From positions 1 through 64,000 of the forward strand of contig JAHABX010000019.1 in NCBI GenBank assembly GCA_018376135.1: a DNA stretch of 64,000 nt, read 5' to 3'. The DNA comes from Clostridiales bacterium. GTDB taxonomy: Bacteria > Bacillota > Clostridia > Lachnospirales > Lachnospiraceae. This document shows positions 25,821 through 33,718 of the stretch, in pieces (position 1 is the first letter of the stretch; each line of letters opens with the position of its first letter). The notes under the pieces were generated by a model that was given only the letters and a program-made list of their open reading frames with translations, was not told the DNA's origin and searched no databases. The position numbers were made by a program, and so were the translations under genes.

Positions 25821-28391
25821 ATGAAGCAAAAATTTGATGTGACCGGAATGAGCTGCAGCGCCTGCAGTGCCCATGTGGAGAAGGCGGTGGGCAAGGTTCC
25901 GGGTGTTGATAAGGTACAGGTGAATCTTCTGCAGAATTCCATGGTTGTGGAGTATAAGGAGGGGGCTGCGGATGCGCAGACCATTGTCCGTGCGGTAGAG
26001 GAAGCCGGATATGGGGCATCTGTGAGAGGGGAGCAGGCGGAGGCGGCTTCCAAAGACGGGAAGAATGATCTCCAGAAGAGGACAGAGGCAGAGGCAAGAC
26101 AGATGAAGCATCGTCTTGGCTGGTCCATCGGATTTCTGGCAGTGCTCATGTACGTGTCCATGGGACATATGCTTGGCTGGCCGCTTCCGGCGATCCTGTC
26201 CGGACATGAGAATGTGATGGTATTCGCGCTGACGCAGCTTTTCCTGACCCTTCCGGTCATGTATCTGAACCGGAAATATTTTGAGACGGGCTTTAAATCA
26301 CTGATGCACGGCGCCCCCAACATGGATACCCTGGTGGCGATGGGGTCCGCAGCGGCAGTGGTCTACAGTGTCAGCCAGCTTTTTGTTATGGGTTATGCAC
26401 TGGGGCGCGGGGATGTGGGGCTTGCCCATGAGCGTGCCATGAATCTTTACTTTGAGGCGGCGGCCATGATCCTGGCACTGGTGACCATCGGCAAATATAT
26501 GGAGAGCCGTTCCAAGAACCGGACCTCGGATGCCATCACCAAGCTGATGGATCTGGCGCCCAGGACCGCACTGGTGCTTCGGGACGGAGCAGAGATGGAG
26601 ATCCCGGCAGAGCAGGTCACAGTGGGTGAGATCGTCATCGTGAAGCCTGGACAGGGTATCCCGGTGGATGGTATTATAATAGAAGGAACCGGAACGGTGG
26701 ATGAATCTGCCATTACCGGAGAGAGCATTCCGGTAGAGAAGGGAGCAGGAGACCGGGTAACCGGAGCAACCGTGAACCGGGCGGGCTATTTCCGGATGGA
26801 AGCAGACCGTGTGGGGAATGATACGACTCTTTCTCAGATCATTCGTCTGGTGGAGGAGGCGGGAGGATCCAAGGCACCCATCGCAAAGCTGGCGGATAAG
26901 GTGAGCGGCGTCTTTGTTCCGATCGTCATTGGGATCGCACTGGTCACCATTGCCGCATGGCTTCTGGCAGGACAGAGCTTCAGCTTTGCCCTTGCATCCG
27001 GTATCGCAGTTCTGGTAATCTCCTGTCCCTGTGCGCTGGGACTTGCAACCCCCACGGCGATCATGGTAGGTACCGGACGGGGTGCGGAGCAGGGGATCCT
27101 GATCAAATCCGGAGAGAGTCTGGAGACGGCTCATCTGGTAGATACTATCGTGCTGGATAAGACCGGAACGATCACAAAGGGTCATCCGGCGGTTACCGAT
27201 GTGATAACGGCTCCCGCAGCGGCAGAGAAGGAGCTTCTGCAGGCGGCTGCTTCCCTGGAGCAGGCATCTGAGCATCCGCTGGCGGAAGCGATCGTGGAGT
27301 ATGCAAAGCAGCAGGGTATTGCACTGAAGAAGACCACGGAGTTTCAGGCAACAGCAGGACAGGGCGTATCCGGTATGGTGGACGGCAGACAGGTCCATGC
27401 AGGCAATCTCAGGATGATGCAGGCGCTTGGAATCGAAGCGGCAGGCATGGAGGAGAAGGCAGAGCAGTGTGCCAGAGAAGGAAAGACAGCCCTTTATATC
27501 GCAGCGGCAGGACAGCTTCTCGGCATTCTGGCGGTGGCGGATCCGGTAAAGGAGACCAGTGCGCAGGCAATACAGGAATTTGAGAAGATGGGACTTTCGG
27601 TAGTCATGCTCACCGGCGACAATGAGCGGACGGCCCGCGCCATACAGGAAAAGCTGGGTATCACCAGAGTCGTGGCAGAGGTGCTTCCTCAGGACAAGGA
27701 GCAGGAAGTGAGAAGACTTCAGGAAGAGGGGCACAGGGTCGCCATGGTAGGAGACGGAATCAATGATGCCCCGGCGCTTGCAAGAGCGGATGTGGGTATT
27801 GCCATCGGAGCAGGTACCGACGTGGCGATCGAGTCAGCAGATATCGTGCTGATGAAGAGCGATCTTCTGGATGCGGCGGCGGCGATCCAGCTCAGCCGGA
27901 AGGTCATCCGCAACATCAAGGAGAATCTGTTCTGGGCGTTCTTCTACAATGCCCTTGGCATTCCGCTGGCGGCAGGAGTTTTCTATCCGCTGCTGGGCTG
28001 GCAGATGAATCCCATGTTTGGAAGCGCGGCGATGAGCTTCAGCTCGGTGTTTGTGGTATCCAATGCGCTGAGACTGAAGGGCTTCCGCCCCACGTTTTAT
28101 AAGAAGAGATCACCTGCGGCAGAAAGTAAAGCCGCAGTGGAGACAGAGAAACCGGCAGAGCCGGAATACAAGGAGGATATTACCATGAAGAAAACCATGA
28201 AGATCGAAGGAATGATGTGCGGACACTGTACAGGAAGAGTGGATAAGGTGCTGAACGCGCTGGAGGGCGTACAGGCTCAGGTCAGCCTGGAGGACAAGGC
28301 GGCTTACCTTACCATGGAAGGAGATGTCAGCGACGAGCTTCTGAAGAAGACGGTGGAGGATGAAGGCTATCAGGTCGTAGAGATCCTGTAA
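25821..28391 (+). CDS. copA: Copper-exporting P1B-type ATPase with C-terminal CopZ-like domain
   Basis: 856 residues from the ATG at 25821 (AAGGAGG 10 bases upstream). N-terminal heavy-metal domain ([10 protein letters not shown], 9-18), eight membrane segments, the ion-path CPC (about 402-404), the phosphorylation site DKTGT near 446, and GDGINDAP near 645. After the last helices comes a Pro/Glu/Lys linker and a second heavy-metal domain ([16 protein letters not shown]), which is normally a separate CopZ chaperone. An internal ribosome site and ATG precede that domain. It exports Cu(I). Confidence 0.93.
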   Translation: MKQKFDVTGMSCSACSAHVEKAVGKVPGVDKVQVNLLQNSMVVEYKEGAADAQTIVRAVEEAGYGASVRGEQAEAASKDGKNDLQKRTEAEARQMKHRLGWSIGFLAVLMYVSMGHMLGWPLPAILSGHENVMVFALTQLFLTLPVMYLNRKYFETGFKSLMHGAPNMDTLVAMGSAAAVVYSVSQLFVMGYALGRGDVGLAHERAMNLYFEAAAMILALVTIGKYMESRSKNRTSDAITKLMDLAPRTALVLRDGAEMEIPAEQVTVGEIVIVKPGQGIPVDGIIIEGTGTVDESAITGESIPVEKGAGDRVTGATVNRAGYFRMEADRVGNDTTLSQIIRLVEEAGGSKAPIAKLADKVSGVFVPIVIGIALVTIAAWLLAGQSFSFALASGIAVLVISCPCALGLATPTAIMVGTGRGAEQGILIKSGESLETAHLVDTIVLDKTGTITKGHPAVTDVITAPAAAEKELLQAAASLEQASEHPLAEAIVEYAKQQGIALKKTTEFQATAGQGVSGMVDGRQVHAGNLRMMQALGIEAAGMEEKAEQCAREGKTALYIAAAGQLLGILAVADPVKETSAQAIQEFEKMGLSVVMLTGDNERTARAIQEKLGITRVVAEVLPQDKEQEVRRLQEEGHRVAMVGDGINDAPALARADVGIAIGAGTDVAIESADIVLMKSDLLDAAAAIQLSRKVIRNIKENLFWAFFYNALGIPLAAGVFYPLLGWQMNPMFGSAAMSFSSVFVVSNALRLKGFRPTFYKKRSPAAESKAAVETEKPAEPEYKEDITMKKTMKIEGMMCGHCTGRVDKVLNALEGVQAQVSLEDKAAYLTMEGDVSDELLKKTVEDEGYQVVEIL
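28170..28391 (+). other. Internal ribosome site and in-frame start for a CopZ-like copper chaperone
   Basis: Inside copA, AAGGAGG (28170-28176) is followed after 8 bases by an in-frame ATG (28185). Translation from there would give a 68-residue single heavy-metal domain with MxCxxC, the size and form of free CopZ. The spacing equals that of genuine starts elsewhere in the window. So the gene may yield both a pump and a chaperone. Confidence 0.6.
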
Positions 28392-28402
28392 GGAACAGAA
28401 AT

Positions 28403-28666
28403 ATGAAAGCAGACAAGAAGAAAACAGAGCGTCTTTTAAAGACGGCACGAGGACAAATCGACGGCATTCTGCGTATGGTGGAGGAGGACCGCTACTGCAT
28501 GGACATCTCCGCACAGGTCATGGCGACGGATGCGATCCTTCGGAAGGTCAATAACGAGATCATCCGCGCCCATATGAAGGGTTGTGTAAAATCGGCAATT
28601 CTGGAGGGCAATGGAGATGAAAAGATAGACGAGTTGATGGAAATCGTGGACAAATTAACAAAATAA
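28403..28666 (+). CDS. csoR: Copper-sensing repressor, CsoR/RcnR family
   Basis: 87 residues, all helical. It has the Cu(I) triad: Cys in YCMDIS, then His and Cys in HMKGC. RLLKTARGQIDGILRMVEED is the family start. It follows copA by 11 bases and should repress the operon by binding the palindrome at 25783-25799 in the absence of copper. Confidence 0.92.
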   Translation: MKADKKKTERLLKTARGQIDGILRMVEEDRYCMDISAQVMATDAILRKVNNEIIRAHMKGCVKSAILEGNGDEKIDELMEIVDKLTK

Positions 28667-28691
28667 GGATGCAGAAATACAAAATCATCCG

Positions 28692-28720
28692 TTGACAAAA
28701 ACTCCCGTATGTTATAGAAT
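28692..28720 (+). promoter_or_regulatory. Promoter of the NlpC/P60 gene
   Basis: TTGACA, 17 bases, TAGAAT. It begins about 25 bases after csoR. Confidence 0.6.
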
Positions 28721-28766
28721 TGTACACGAAATGTAATAATTCTGTAATATTTAACGGGAGTTTGTA

Positions 28767-29819
28767 ATGTCGAAAAATAGAGAGAAGAAAATTATCGGAA
28801 GTATCGGAGCAGTTCTGATGGGTGCAGTCATTGTATGCGGAGCACCAATGGATGCACAGGCATCCGCTGCACTGGGAAGCAGTGCGCAGATCGGTCTTTC
28901 TGCGGATCTGGAATCTGTTGAGAATACAGAGGTTCTGGAAAGAGCCATGAACGATGTGGTCCTGGATGCATTCCATCTGGACGGCTACAGCAATCTGGGA
29001 ATCGTCAGTGTGTCAGAGGGAAAGGTAAACATCCGCGATGGAGCGTCTACCGAAGGCAAGATTGTAGGCAAGATCGGACGTGATGCAGGCTGTGATGTTC
29101 TTGGCGAAGAAGGCGAGTGGCTTCATGTGAAGTCCGGCGAGGTGGAAGGATATATCAAGTCCGAATATGTTCTGACAGGCTCCGACGCGCTGGAGAAGGC
29201 TTCTACCCTGTTAAAGCCTGTTGCAGATGTGAACACGGATGGTCTGAAGGTTCGTACCGAGCCGAATACCGAGTGCGAGGTGCTGGATGTGGTGGGCTCC
29301 GGACAGAGCTTTGATGTTCTGGAAGAGCTGGATGAGTGGGTGAAGATCGATCTTGACGGCGAGGAAGGATACCTTTTCAAGGAATATGTGGAGGTTGGAG
29401 CGAAGCTGGATGAGGCTTTGACCATCAATGAGATCCGTTACGGCGAGGGTGTGTCGGATGTACGCATCGCGCTGAGTGAATTCGCGAAGCAGCATATCGG
29501 TAATCCGTATGTGTGGGGCGGCGTCAGCCTGACCAGAGGTGCAGACTGTTCCGGTTTTGTGTTATCCGTATTTAAGAATTATGGAATGAGTCTTCCTCAT
29601 TCTTCCCGTGCACAGGCAAACTGCGGAAGTGCAGTCAGTCTTTCCGAGCTGAAGCCGGGCGATCTGGTATTCTACGGGAACAGTTCCGGTATCAACCACG
29701 TGGCAATCTATGTGGGCGGCGGACAGGTTGTGCATGCAAGTAATCCCCGTGTGGGAATCACCATTTCCGGTATGTATTACAGAACTCCGGTAAAGGCGAG
29801 AAGAATCATTCAGGATTGA
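28767..29819 (+). CDS. Secreted SH3b-NlpC/P60 cell-wall hydrolase
   Basis: 350 residues. A basic N-terminus and hydrophobic stretch ending at DAQASA form a signal peptide. Two bacterial SH3 domains follow (about 70-130, VNIRDGASTEGKIVGKI; and 145-205, LKVRTEPNTECEVLDVV). The NlpC/P60 peptidase occupies the last 120 residues, with Cys in GADCSGF (about 262), His in NHVAIYVGGG and His in VVHAS. It should cut peptide stems of peptidoglycan outside the cell. Confidence 0.92.
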   Translation: MSKNREKKIIGSIGAVLMGAVIVCGAPMDAQASAALGSSAQIGLSADLESVENTEVLERAMNDVVLDAFHLDGYSNLGIVSVSEGKVNIRDGASTEGKIVGKIGRDAGCDVLGEEGEWLHVKSGEVEGYIKSEYVLTGSDALEKASTLLKPVADVNTDGLKVRTEPNTECEVLDVVGSGQSFDVLEELDEWVKIDLDGEEGYLFKEYVEVGAKLDEALTINEIRYGEGVSDVRIALSEFAKQHIGNPYVWGGVSLTRGADCSGFVLSVFKNYGMSLPHSSRAQANCGSAVSLSELKPGDLVFYGNSSGINHVAIYVGGGQVVHASNPRVGITISGMYYRTPVKARRIIQD

Positions 29820-29829
29820 TAAAATCCAC

Positions 29830-29858
29830 TTTACAAAGCGGCTGGTTTATGCTAGAGT
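29830..29858 (+). promoter_or_regulatory. Promoter of rpsO
   Basis: TTTACA, 17 bases, TAGAGT, followed by a structured leader. Confidence 0.5.
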
Positions 29859-29876
29859 AATAAGGTATGATTTTAG

Positions 29877-29926
29877 CCGTCATTCAGAGTCCGGACACTC
29901 CGACCGACCCTTAATGACCGGCGTTT
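29877..29926 (+). promoter_or_regulatory. Structured rpsO leader (candidate S15 autoregulatory element)
   Basis: GCCGTCATT (29877 on) pairs with AATGACCGGC (to 29926) with one bulged C; an inner GAGTCCGGACACTC region can form a second helix. It lies 22 bases before the rpsO start, where S15 binding to its own leader is known in several bacteria. No match to a named leader class could be tested. Confidence 0.5.
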
Positions 29927-29948
29927 GAAAGTATAAGGAGGAAACAAA

Positions 29949-30215
29949 ATGATTTCTAAGGAAAAGAAGCAGGCAATTATCGCAGAGTATGGTCGTTGCG
30001 AGGGAGATACCGGATCACCGGAAGTACAGATCGCGATCCTGACTGCAAGAATTCAGGAGCTGACTGAGCATCTGAAAGCAAACCAGAAGGATCATCATTC
30101 CAGAAGAGGTCTTCTGAAAATGGTAGGTCAGAGACGTGGAATGCTCGCATACCTGAAGGGAACCGACATCGAGAGATATCGTGCATTAATTGCAAAATTA
30201 GGTCTGAGAAAGTAA
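29949..30215 (+). CDS. rpsO: 30S ribosomal protein S15
   Basis: 88 residues, standard length. [24 protein letters not shown] and [22 protein letters not shown] are the family signature. It binds the central domain of 16S rRNA. AAGGAGG before the ATG. It has its own terminator, then pnp, the usual rpsO-pnp order. Confidence 0.97.
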   Translation: MISKEKKQAIIAEYGRCEGDTGSPEVQIAILTARIQELTEHLKANQKDHHSRRGLLKMVGQRRGMLAYLKGTDIERYRALIAKLGLRK

Positions 30216-30224
30216 TCAATCATA

Positions 30225-30255
30225 GGGGCGGAGAAGTTCTCCGCCCCTGTTTTTA
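30225..30255 (+). terminator. Terminator of rpsO
   Basis: 9-bp stem GGGGCGGAG/CTCCGCCCC, 5-base loop, then TGTTTTT. Confidence 0.85.
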
Positions 30256-30258
30256 GTG

Positions 30259-30327
30259 GAAGATAAGCTCCGAGACCACTGAAAAGCACAAATACAGTTT
30301 GTTTTTTTCAGTAGTTTCGGTATCTTC
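30259..30327 (+). promoter_or_regulatory. Long stem-loop in the pnp leader
   Basis: Left arm (about 30259-30284) and right arm (about 30307-30327) pair over roughly 22 bp: GAAGATA with TATCTTC, a 4-base AGCT bulge, CCGA with TCGG, and ACTGAAAA with TTTTCAGT. It ends 35 bases before pnp. In E. coli, PNPase controls itself through a comparable leader helix cut by RNase III; the same role here is inference. Confidence 0.55.
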
Positions 30328-30361
30328 TGCTAAAAGAAAGAAAAGAAAGGAGATACAGAAT

Positions 30362-32446
30362 ATGTACAAAAGTTTTACAATGGAGCTGGCCGGCAGAACC
30401 CTGAGAGTGGATATCGGCAGAGTAGCAGCTCAGGCAAATGGTGCGGCATTTATGCATTATGGTGATACGGTTGTATTATCCACAGCGACCGCATCTGACA
30501 AACCGCGTGACGGGATCGATTTCTTCCCGCTGAGTGTGGAATTTGAAGAGAAATTATACGCAGTAGGCAAGATCCCGGGAGGCTTCAACAAGCGTGAGGG
30601 AAAAGCATCCGAGAATGCGATCCTGACTTCCCGTGTCATTGACCGTCCTATGCGTCCTCTGTTCCCGAAGGATTACAGAAACGACGTAACTCTGAATAAT
30701 ATGGTCATGAGCGTTGATCCGGCATGCCGTCCGGAGCTGGTAGCCATGCTGGGTGCAGCCATTGCCACCTGCATTTCCGATATTCCGTTCGATGGTCCCT
30801 GTGCCATGACTCAGGTAGGTATGATCGACGGAGAATTCGTGATCAACCCGTCTCAGGAGGAGTGGAAGAACGGAGATCTGAATCTGACCGTTGCATCCAC
30901 GAAGGAAAAGGTGATCATGATCGAAGCCGGCGCCAATGAGATCCCGGAAGAGAAGATGATCGAAGCAATCTACATGGCTCATGATGTGAATCAGGAGCTG
31001 ATCGCTTTCATCGAGAAGATCGTAGCTGAGGTAGGAAAGGAAAAGCATACCTACACAAGCTGTGCAGTTCCGGAGGAGCTGTTTGCAGCGATCCGTGAGA
31101 TCGTTCCGCCTGCAGAGATGGAGGAGGCAGTCTTCACCGATGACAAGCAGACCCGTGAGGAGAATATCCGTGTGCTGACCGAGAAGCTGGAAGCGGCATT
31201 CGCAGAGAATGAGGAGTGGCTTGCAGTTCTCGGAGAGGCAGTATATCAGTATGAGAAGAAGACGGTCCGCAAGATGATCTTAAAGGATCACAAGCGTCCG
31301 GACGGCCGTGACATTACCCAGATCCGCCGTCTGGCAGCAGAAGTGGATATCATCCCGAGAGTACATGGCTCCGCTATGTTTACCCGTGGACAGACCCAGA
31401 TCTGCAACGTATGTACACTGGCTCCGCTGTCTGAGCAGCAGAGAATCGACGGACTGGATGAGAATGAAGTCAGCAAGAGATACATGCATCACTATAACTT
31501 CCCGAGCTACTCTGTAGGCGAGACCAAGCCGTCCAGAGGACCGGGACGCCGTGAGATCGGGCATGGTGCACTGGCAGAGAGAGCGCTGATCCCGGTACTT
31601 CCCAGCGAGGAGGAGTTCCCGTATGCGATCCGTACCGTATCTGAGACCTTCGAGTCCAACGGTTCTACCTCCATGGCTTCTACCTGCTCCTCCTGTATGT
31701 CTCTGATGGCAGCAGGTGTGCCTCTGAAGAAGATGGTTGCAGGTATCTCCTGTGGTCTTGTGACCGGCGATACGGATGATGATTTTGTACTTCTGACCGA
31801 TATCCAGGGTCTGGAGGACTTCTTCGGCGATATGGACTTCAAGGTAACCGGTACGACGGATGGTATCACTGCGATCCAGATGGATATCAAGATCCATGGT
31901 CTGACCAGACCGATCGTAGAGGGTGCGATCGCAAGATGCCGCGAAGCAAGACTGTTCATTATGGACACCTGTATGAAGCCGGCAATTGCAGAGCCGCGCA
32001 AAGAGGTTGGCGAGTATGCGCCGAAGATCATCCAGATGATGATCGATCCTCAGAAGATCGGCGATGTAGTCGGACAGAGAGGAAAGACCATCAATGCGAT
32101 CATCGAGCAGACCGGCGTGAAGATCGATATCACCGATGACGGTGCGGTATCTATCTGCGGTACAGACAAAGAGATGATGGACAAGGCAAAGGAGATGGTA
32201 CGCATCATTACCACCGACTTTGAAGAGGGTCAGGTATTCGTAGGCAAGGTCATCAGCATTAAAGAGTTCGGAGCATTCCTTGAGTTTGCACCGGGCAAAG
32301 AGGGTATGGTTCATATCTCCAAGATTGCAAAGGAGAGGATCAACCGTGTAGAGGATGTACTGACGCTTGGCGATATGGTAAAGGTCGTATGCCTCGGCAA
32401 GGATAAGATGGGACGCATCAGCTTCTCCATCAAGGACTGCAAATAA
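30362..32446 (+). CDS. pnp: Polyribonucleotide nucleotidyltransferase (PNPase)
   Basis: 694 residues from the ATG at 30362, set by AAAGGAG; the open frame upstream lies in the leader helix. Two RNase PH domains (1-140 and about 310-540), a helical linker, a KH domain (DVVGQRGKTINAI near 570) and an S1 domain (GQVFVGKVISIKEFGAFLEF near 625). It degrades RNA from the 3' end using phosphate. Confidence 0.97.
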   Translation: MYKSFTMELAGRTLRVDIGRVAAQANGAAFMHYGDTVVLSTATASDKPRDGIDFFPLSVEFEEKLYAVGKIPGGFNKREGKASENAILTSRVIDRPMRPLFPKDYRNDVTLNNMVMSVDPACRPELVAMLGAAIATCISDIPFDGPCAMTQVGMIDGEFVINPSQEEWKNGDLNLTVASTKEKVIMIEAGANEIPEEKMIEAIYMAHDVNQELIAFIEKIVAEVGKEKHTYTSCAVPEELFAAIREIVPPAEMEEAVFTDDKQTREENIRVLTEKLEAAFAENEEWLAVLGEAVYQYEKKTVRKMILKDHKRPDGRDITQIRRLAAEVDIIPRVHGSAMFTRGQTQICNVCTLAPLSEQQRIDGLDENEVSKRYMHHYNFPSYSVGETKPSRGPGRREIGHGALAERALIPVLPSEEEFPYAIRTVSETFESNGSTSMASTCSSCMSLMAAGVPLKKMVAGISCGLVTGDTDDDFVLLTDIQGLEDFFGDMDFKVTGTTDGITAIQMDIKIHGLTRPIVEGAIARCREARLFIMDTCMKPAIAEPRKEVGEYAPKIIQMMIDPQKIGDVVGQRGKTINAIIEQTGVKIDITDDGAVSICGTDKEMMDKAKEMVRIITTDFEEGQVFVGKVISIKEFGAFLEFAPGKEGMVHISKIAKERINRVEDVLTLGDMVKVVCLGKDKMGRISFSIKDCK

Positions 32447-32464
32447 TAATATAAGTTTTTGGGA

Positions 32465-32513
32465 AAGGGTTGTTTCCGGTTTGATAAACATCATCCGGGA
32501 GCAGCCTTTTTTG
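32465..32513 (+). terminator. Terminator of pnp
   Basis: A 15-base arm ending in TTTCCGG pairs with CCGGGAGCAGCC (several G-U pairs), then TTTTTT. Confidence 0.8.
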
Positions 32514-32523
32514 CTTTCATGAA

Positions 32524-32556
32524 TGAAAAAACAGTCCTCGTCTCCGAGAACTGTTT
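32524..32556 (-). terminator. Leftward-only terminator next to the recombination site
   Basis: 12-bp stem (32529-32540 with 32545-32556, one G-U pair) and TCTC loop. Read leftward it ends in TTTTTT and then C, a proper terminator; read rightward it is followed by CGTGG, so it does not work for pnp. No leftward gene exists here in the present arrangement. It touches the left recombination site. Confidence 0.75.
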
Positions 32557-32582
32557 CGTGGAATACCTAATACTATGAAAAC
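32554..32582 (+). repeat. Left inverted recombination-like site
   Basis: A 29-base site with partly symmetric arms around the centre ACCTA (core GAATACCTAAT). Its reverse complement occurs at 33621-33649 with 24 of 29 bases identical, including the entire 11-base core. Confidence 0.75.
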
Positions 32583-32682
32583 CCTATTAAAGTTTACTAT
32601 ACAATTTTGGAAAAATCAATGAGAAAGTAGGGATATTTACGGTAAAAACAGGTATTGAGGGAAATACGAGGAGGAAAATCAG

Positions 32683-33636
32683 ATGACTGAAAATCAAAAT
32701 GTATCGGAACTGGTAAATGAATGGCTGCATGCAGTCGAGTACCGAATTTCCAGGTCCACATATGTAAAATACGAGCAATTGACAAGAAACTATATCAGCC
32801 CTTTTTTTGAGTCGATGACAGAAGAAGAATTAGATAATGAATGCTTAAATCATTTTTGCAGTTTAATCAATGAGAAGGAAACCATCGGCGGCAGACAGCT
32901 GTCCATCGGCAATCGAAGGACCATTCTCATGATTGTCAACAATGCGCTGGATTATGCCTATGATTCCAGAGCTTTGGACCAGAGGTATTATATCAGACCC
33001 CGGCTTTCCCGCACCAGAAAGGTGGTGCGCGTATTCTCCAGAGATGACCAGAAAAAGATCGAGGAATATATCCTTTGTCATGAAGACGCCTGCTCACTGG
33101 CGATCATGCTTTCCCTGTTTACCGGGCTGAGACTGGGGGAAATCTGCGCGCTGCAGTGGAAGGATATCTGTTTTGAGACCAGCTCTCTGTACGTCAATAA
33201 AACAGTACAGCGATTGAAAACCTTTGACGGAGAACATGGTTCACGGACTGAGCTTCTTGTTTCCCAGCCCAAAAGCGCGGCTTCCAACAGGCTGATTCCC
33301 CTGCCGTCCTTCCTGCTGGATTATATGAGGAGATTTCCGGAAGGCGCTCAGGATGCATATTTGCTGACAAACGATGCAAAGGCGCCTATGGAGCCTCGGA
33401 CGCTTCAATATCATTATCAGAGAATCCTGCAGAAAATCGGAGTCCCGTATCTGAATTTTCACTGTCTTCGCCATACATTTGCAACCAGATGCGTGACGCT
33501 GGGGTGGGATATGAAGACCCTCAGTGAGGTTCTGGGACATTTTGATATTAAAATCACTATGGAATATTATTTCCATTCTTCCTTTGAATATAAGCAGATG
33601 CAGATGAGCAAAGTTCTCTTGTTATCACAGAATTAG
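32683..33636 (+). CDS. Tyrosine recombinase (phage-integrase/Xer fold), catalytically complete
   Basis: 317 residues: N-terminal SAM-like core-binding domain (about 8-100) and a catalytic domain. Active-site residues are all visible: Arg in FTGLRLGE (about 150), His and Arg in NFHCLRHTFATR (about 260-264), His in VLGHFD (about 286) and Tyr in TMEYYFH (about 295). GAGGAGG precedes the ATG. The gene lies exactly between two inverted copies of a 29-base site, and the right copy includes its last codons and stop. No excisionase or phage genes are near. It is therefore more like a DNA invertase than a prophage integrase; this role is inferred from the sites. A possible promoter is ATGAAA (32575), 17 bases, TATACA (32598). 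Confidence 0.85.
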   Translation: MTENQNVSELVNEWLHAVEYRISRSTYVKYEQLTRNYISPFFESMTEEELDNECLNHFCSLINEKETIGGRQLSIGNRRTILMIVNNALDYAYDSRALDQRYYIRPRLSRTRKVVRVFSRDDQKKIEEYILCHEDACSLAIMLSLFTGLRLGEICALQWKDICFETSSLYVNKTVQRLKTFDGEHGSRTELLVSQPKSAASNRLIPLPSFLLDYMRRFPEGAQDAYLLTNDAKAPMEPRTLQYHYQRILQKIGVPYLNFHCLRHTFATRCVTLGWDMKTLSEVLGHFDIKITMEYYFHSSFEYKQMQMSKVLLLSQN

Positions 33637-33649
33637 GTATTCTATGAAA
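33621..33649 (-). repeat. Right inverted recombination-like site
   Basis: Reverse-complement partner of 32554-32582, with identical centre ACCTA on the - strand. It overlaps the end of the recombinase gene; the TAG stop lies in the shared centre and would survive an exchange there. Confidence 0.75.
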
Positions 33650-33718
33650 GTTTTATAAAAGTATACCAGATTCTATGGATTCCTTCAGAAATGAAAGAAA
33701 ATATGAAGGAGGAAGAAG

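Noticed and set aside
32554..33649. Sites as attL/attR of an integrated element
   Set aside because: Attachment repeats would be direct; these are inverted and enclose only the recombinase gene.
33670..33685. ATTCTATGGATT as a third recombination site
   Set aside because: Only one arm resembles the sites; the ACCTA centre and the second arm are missing.
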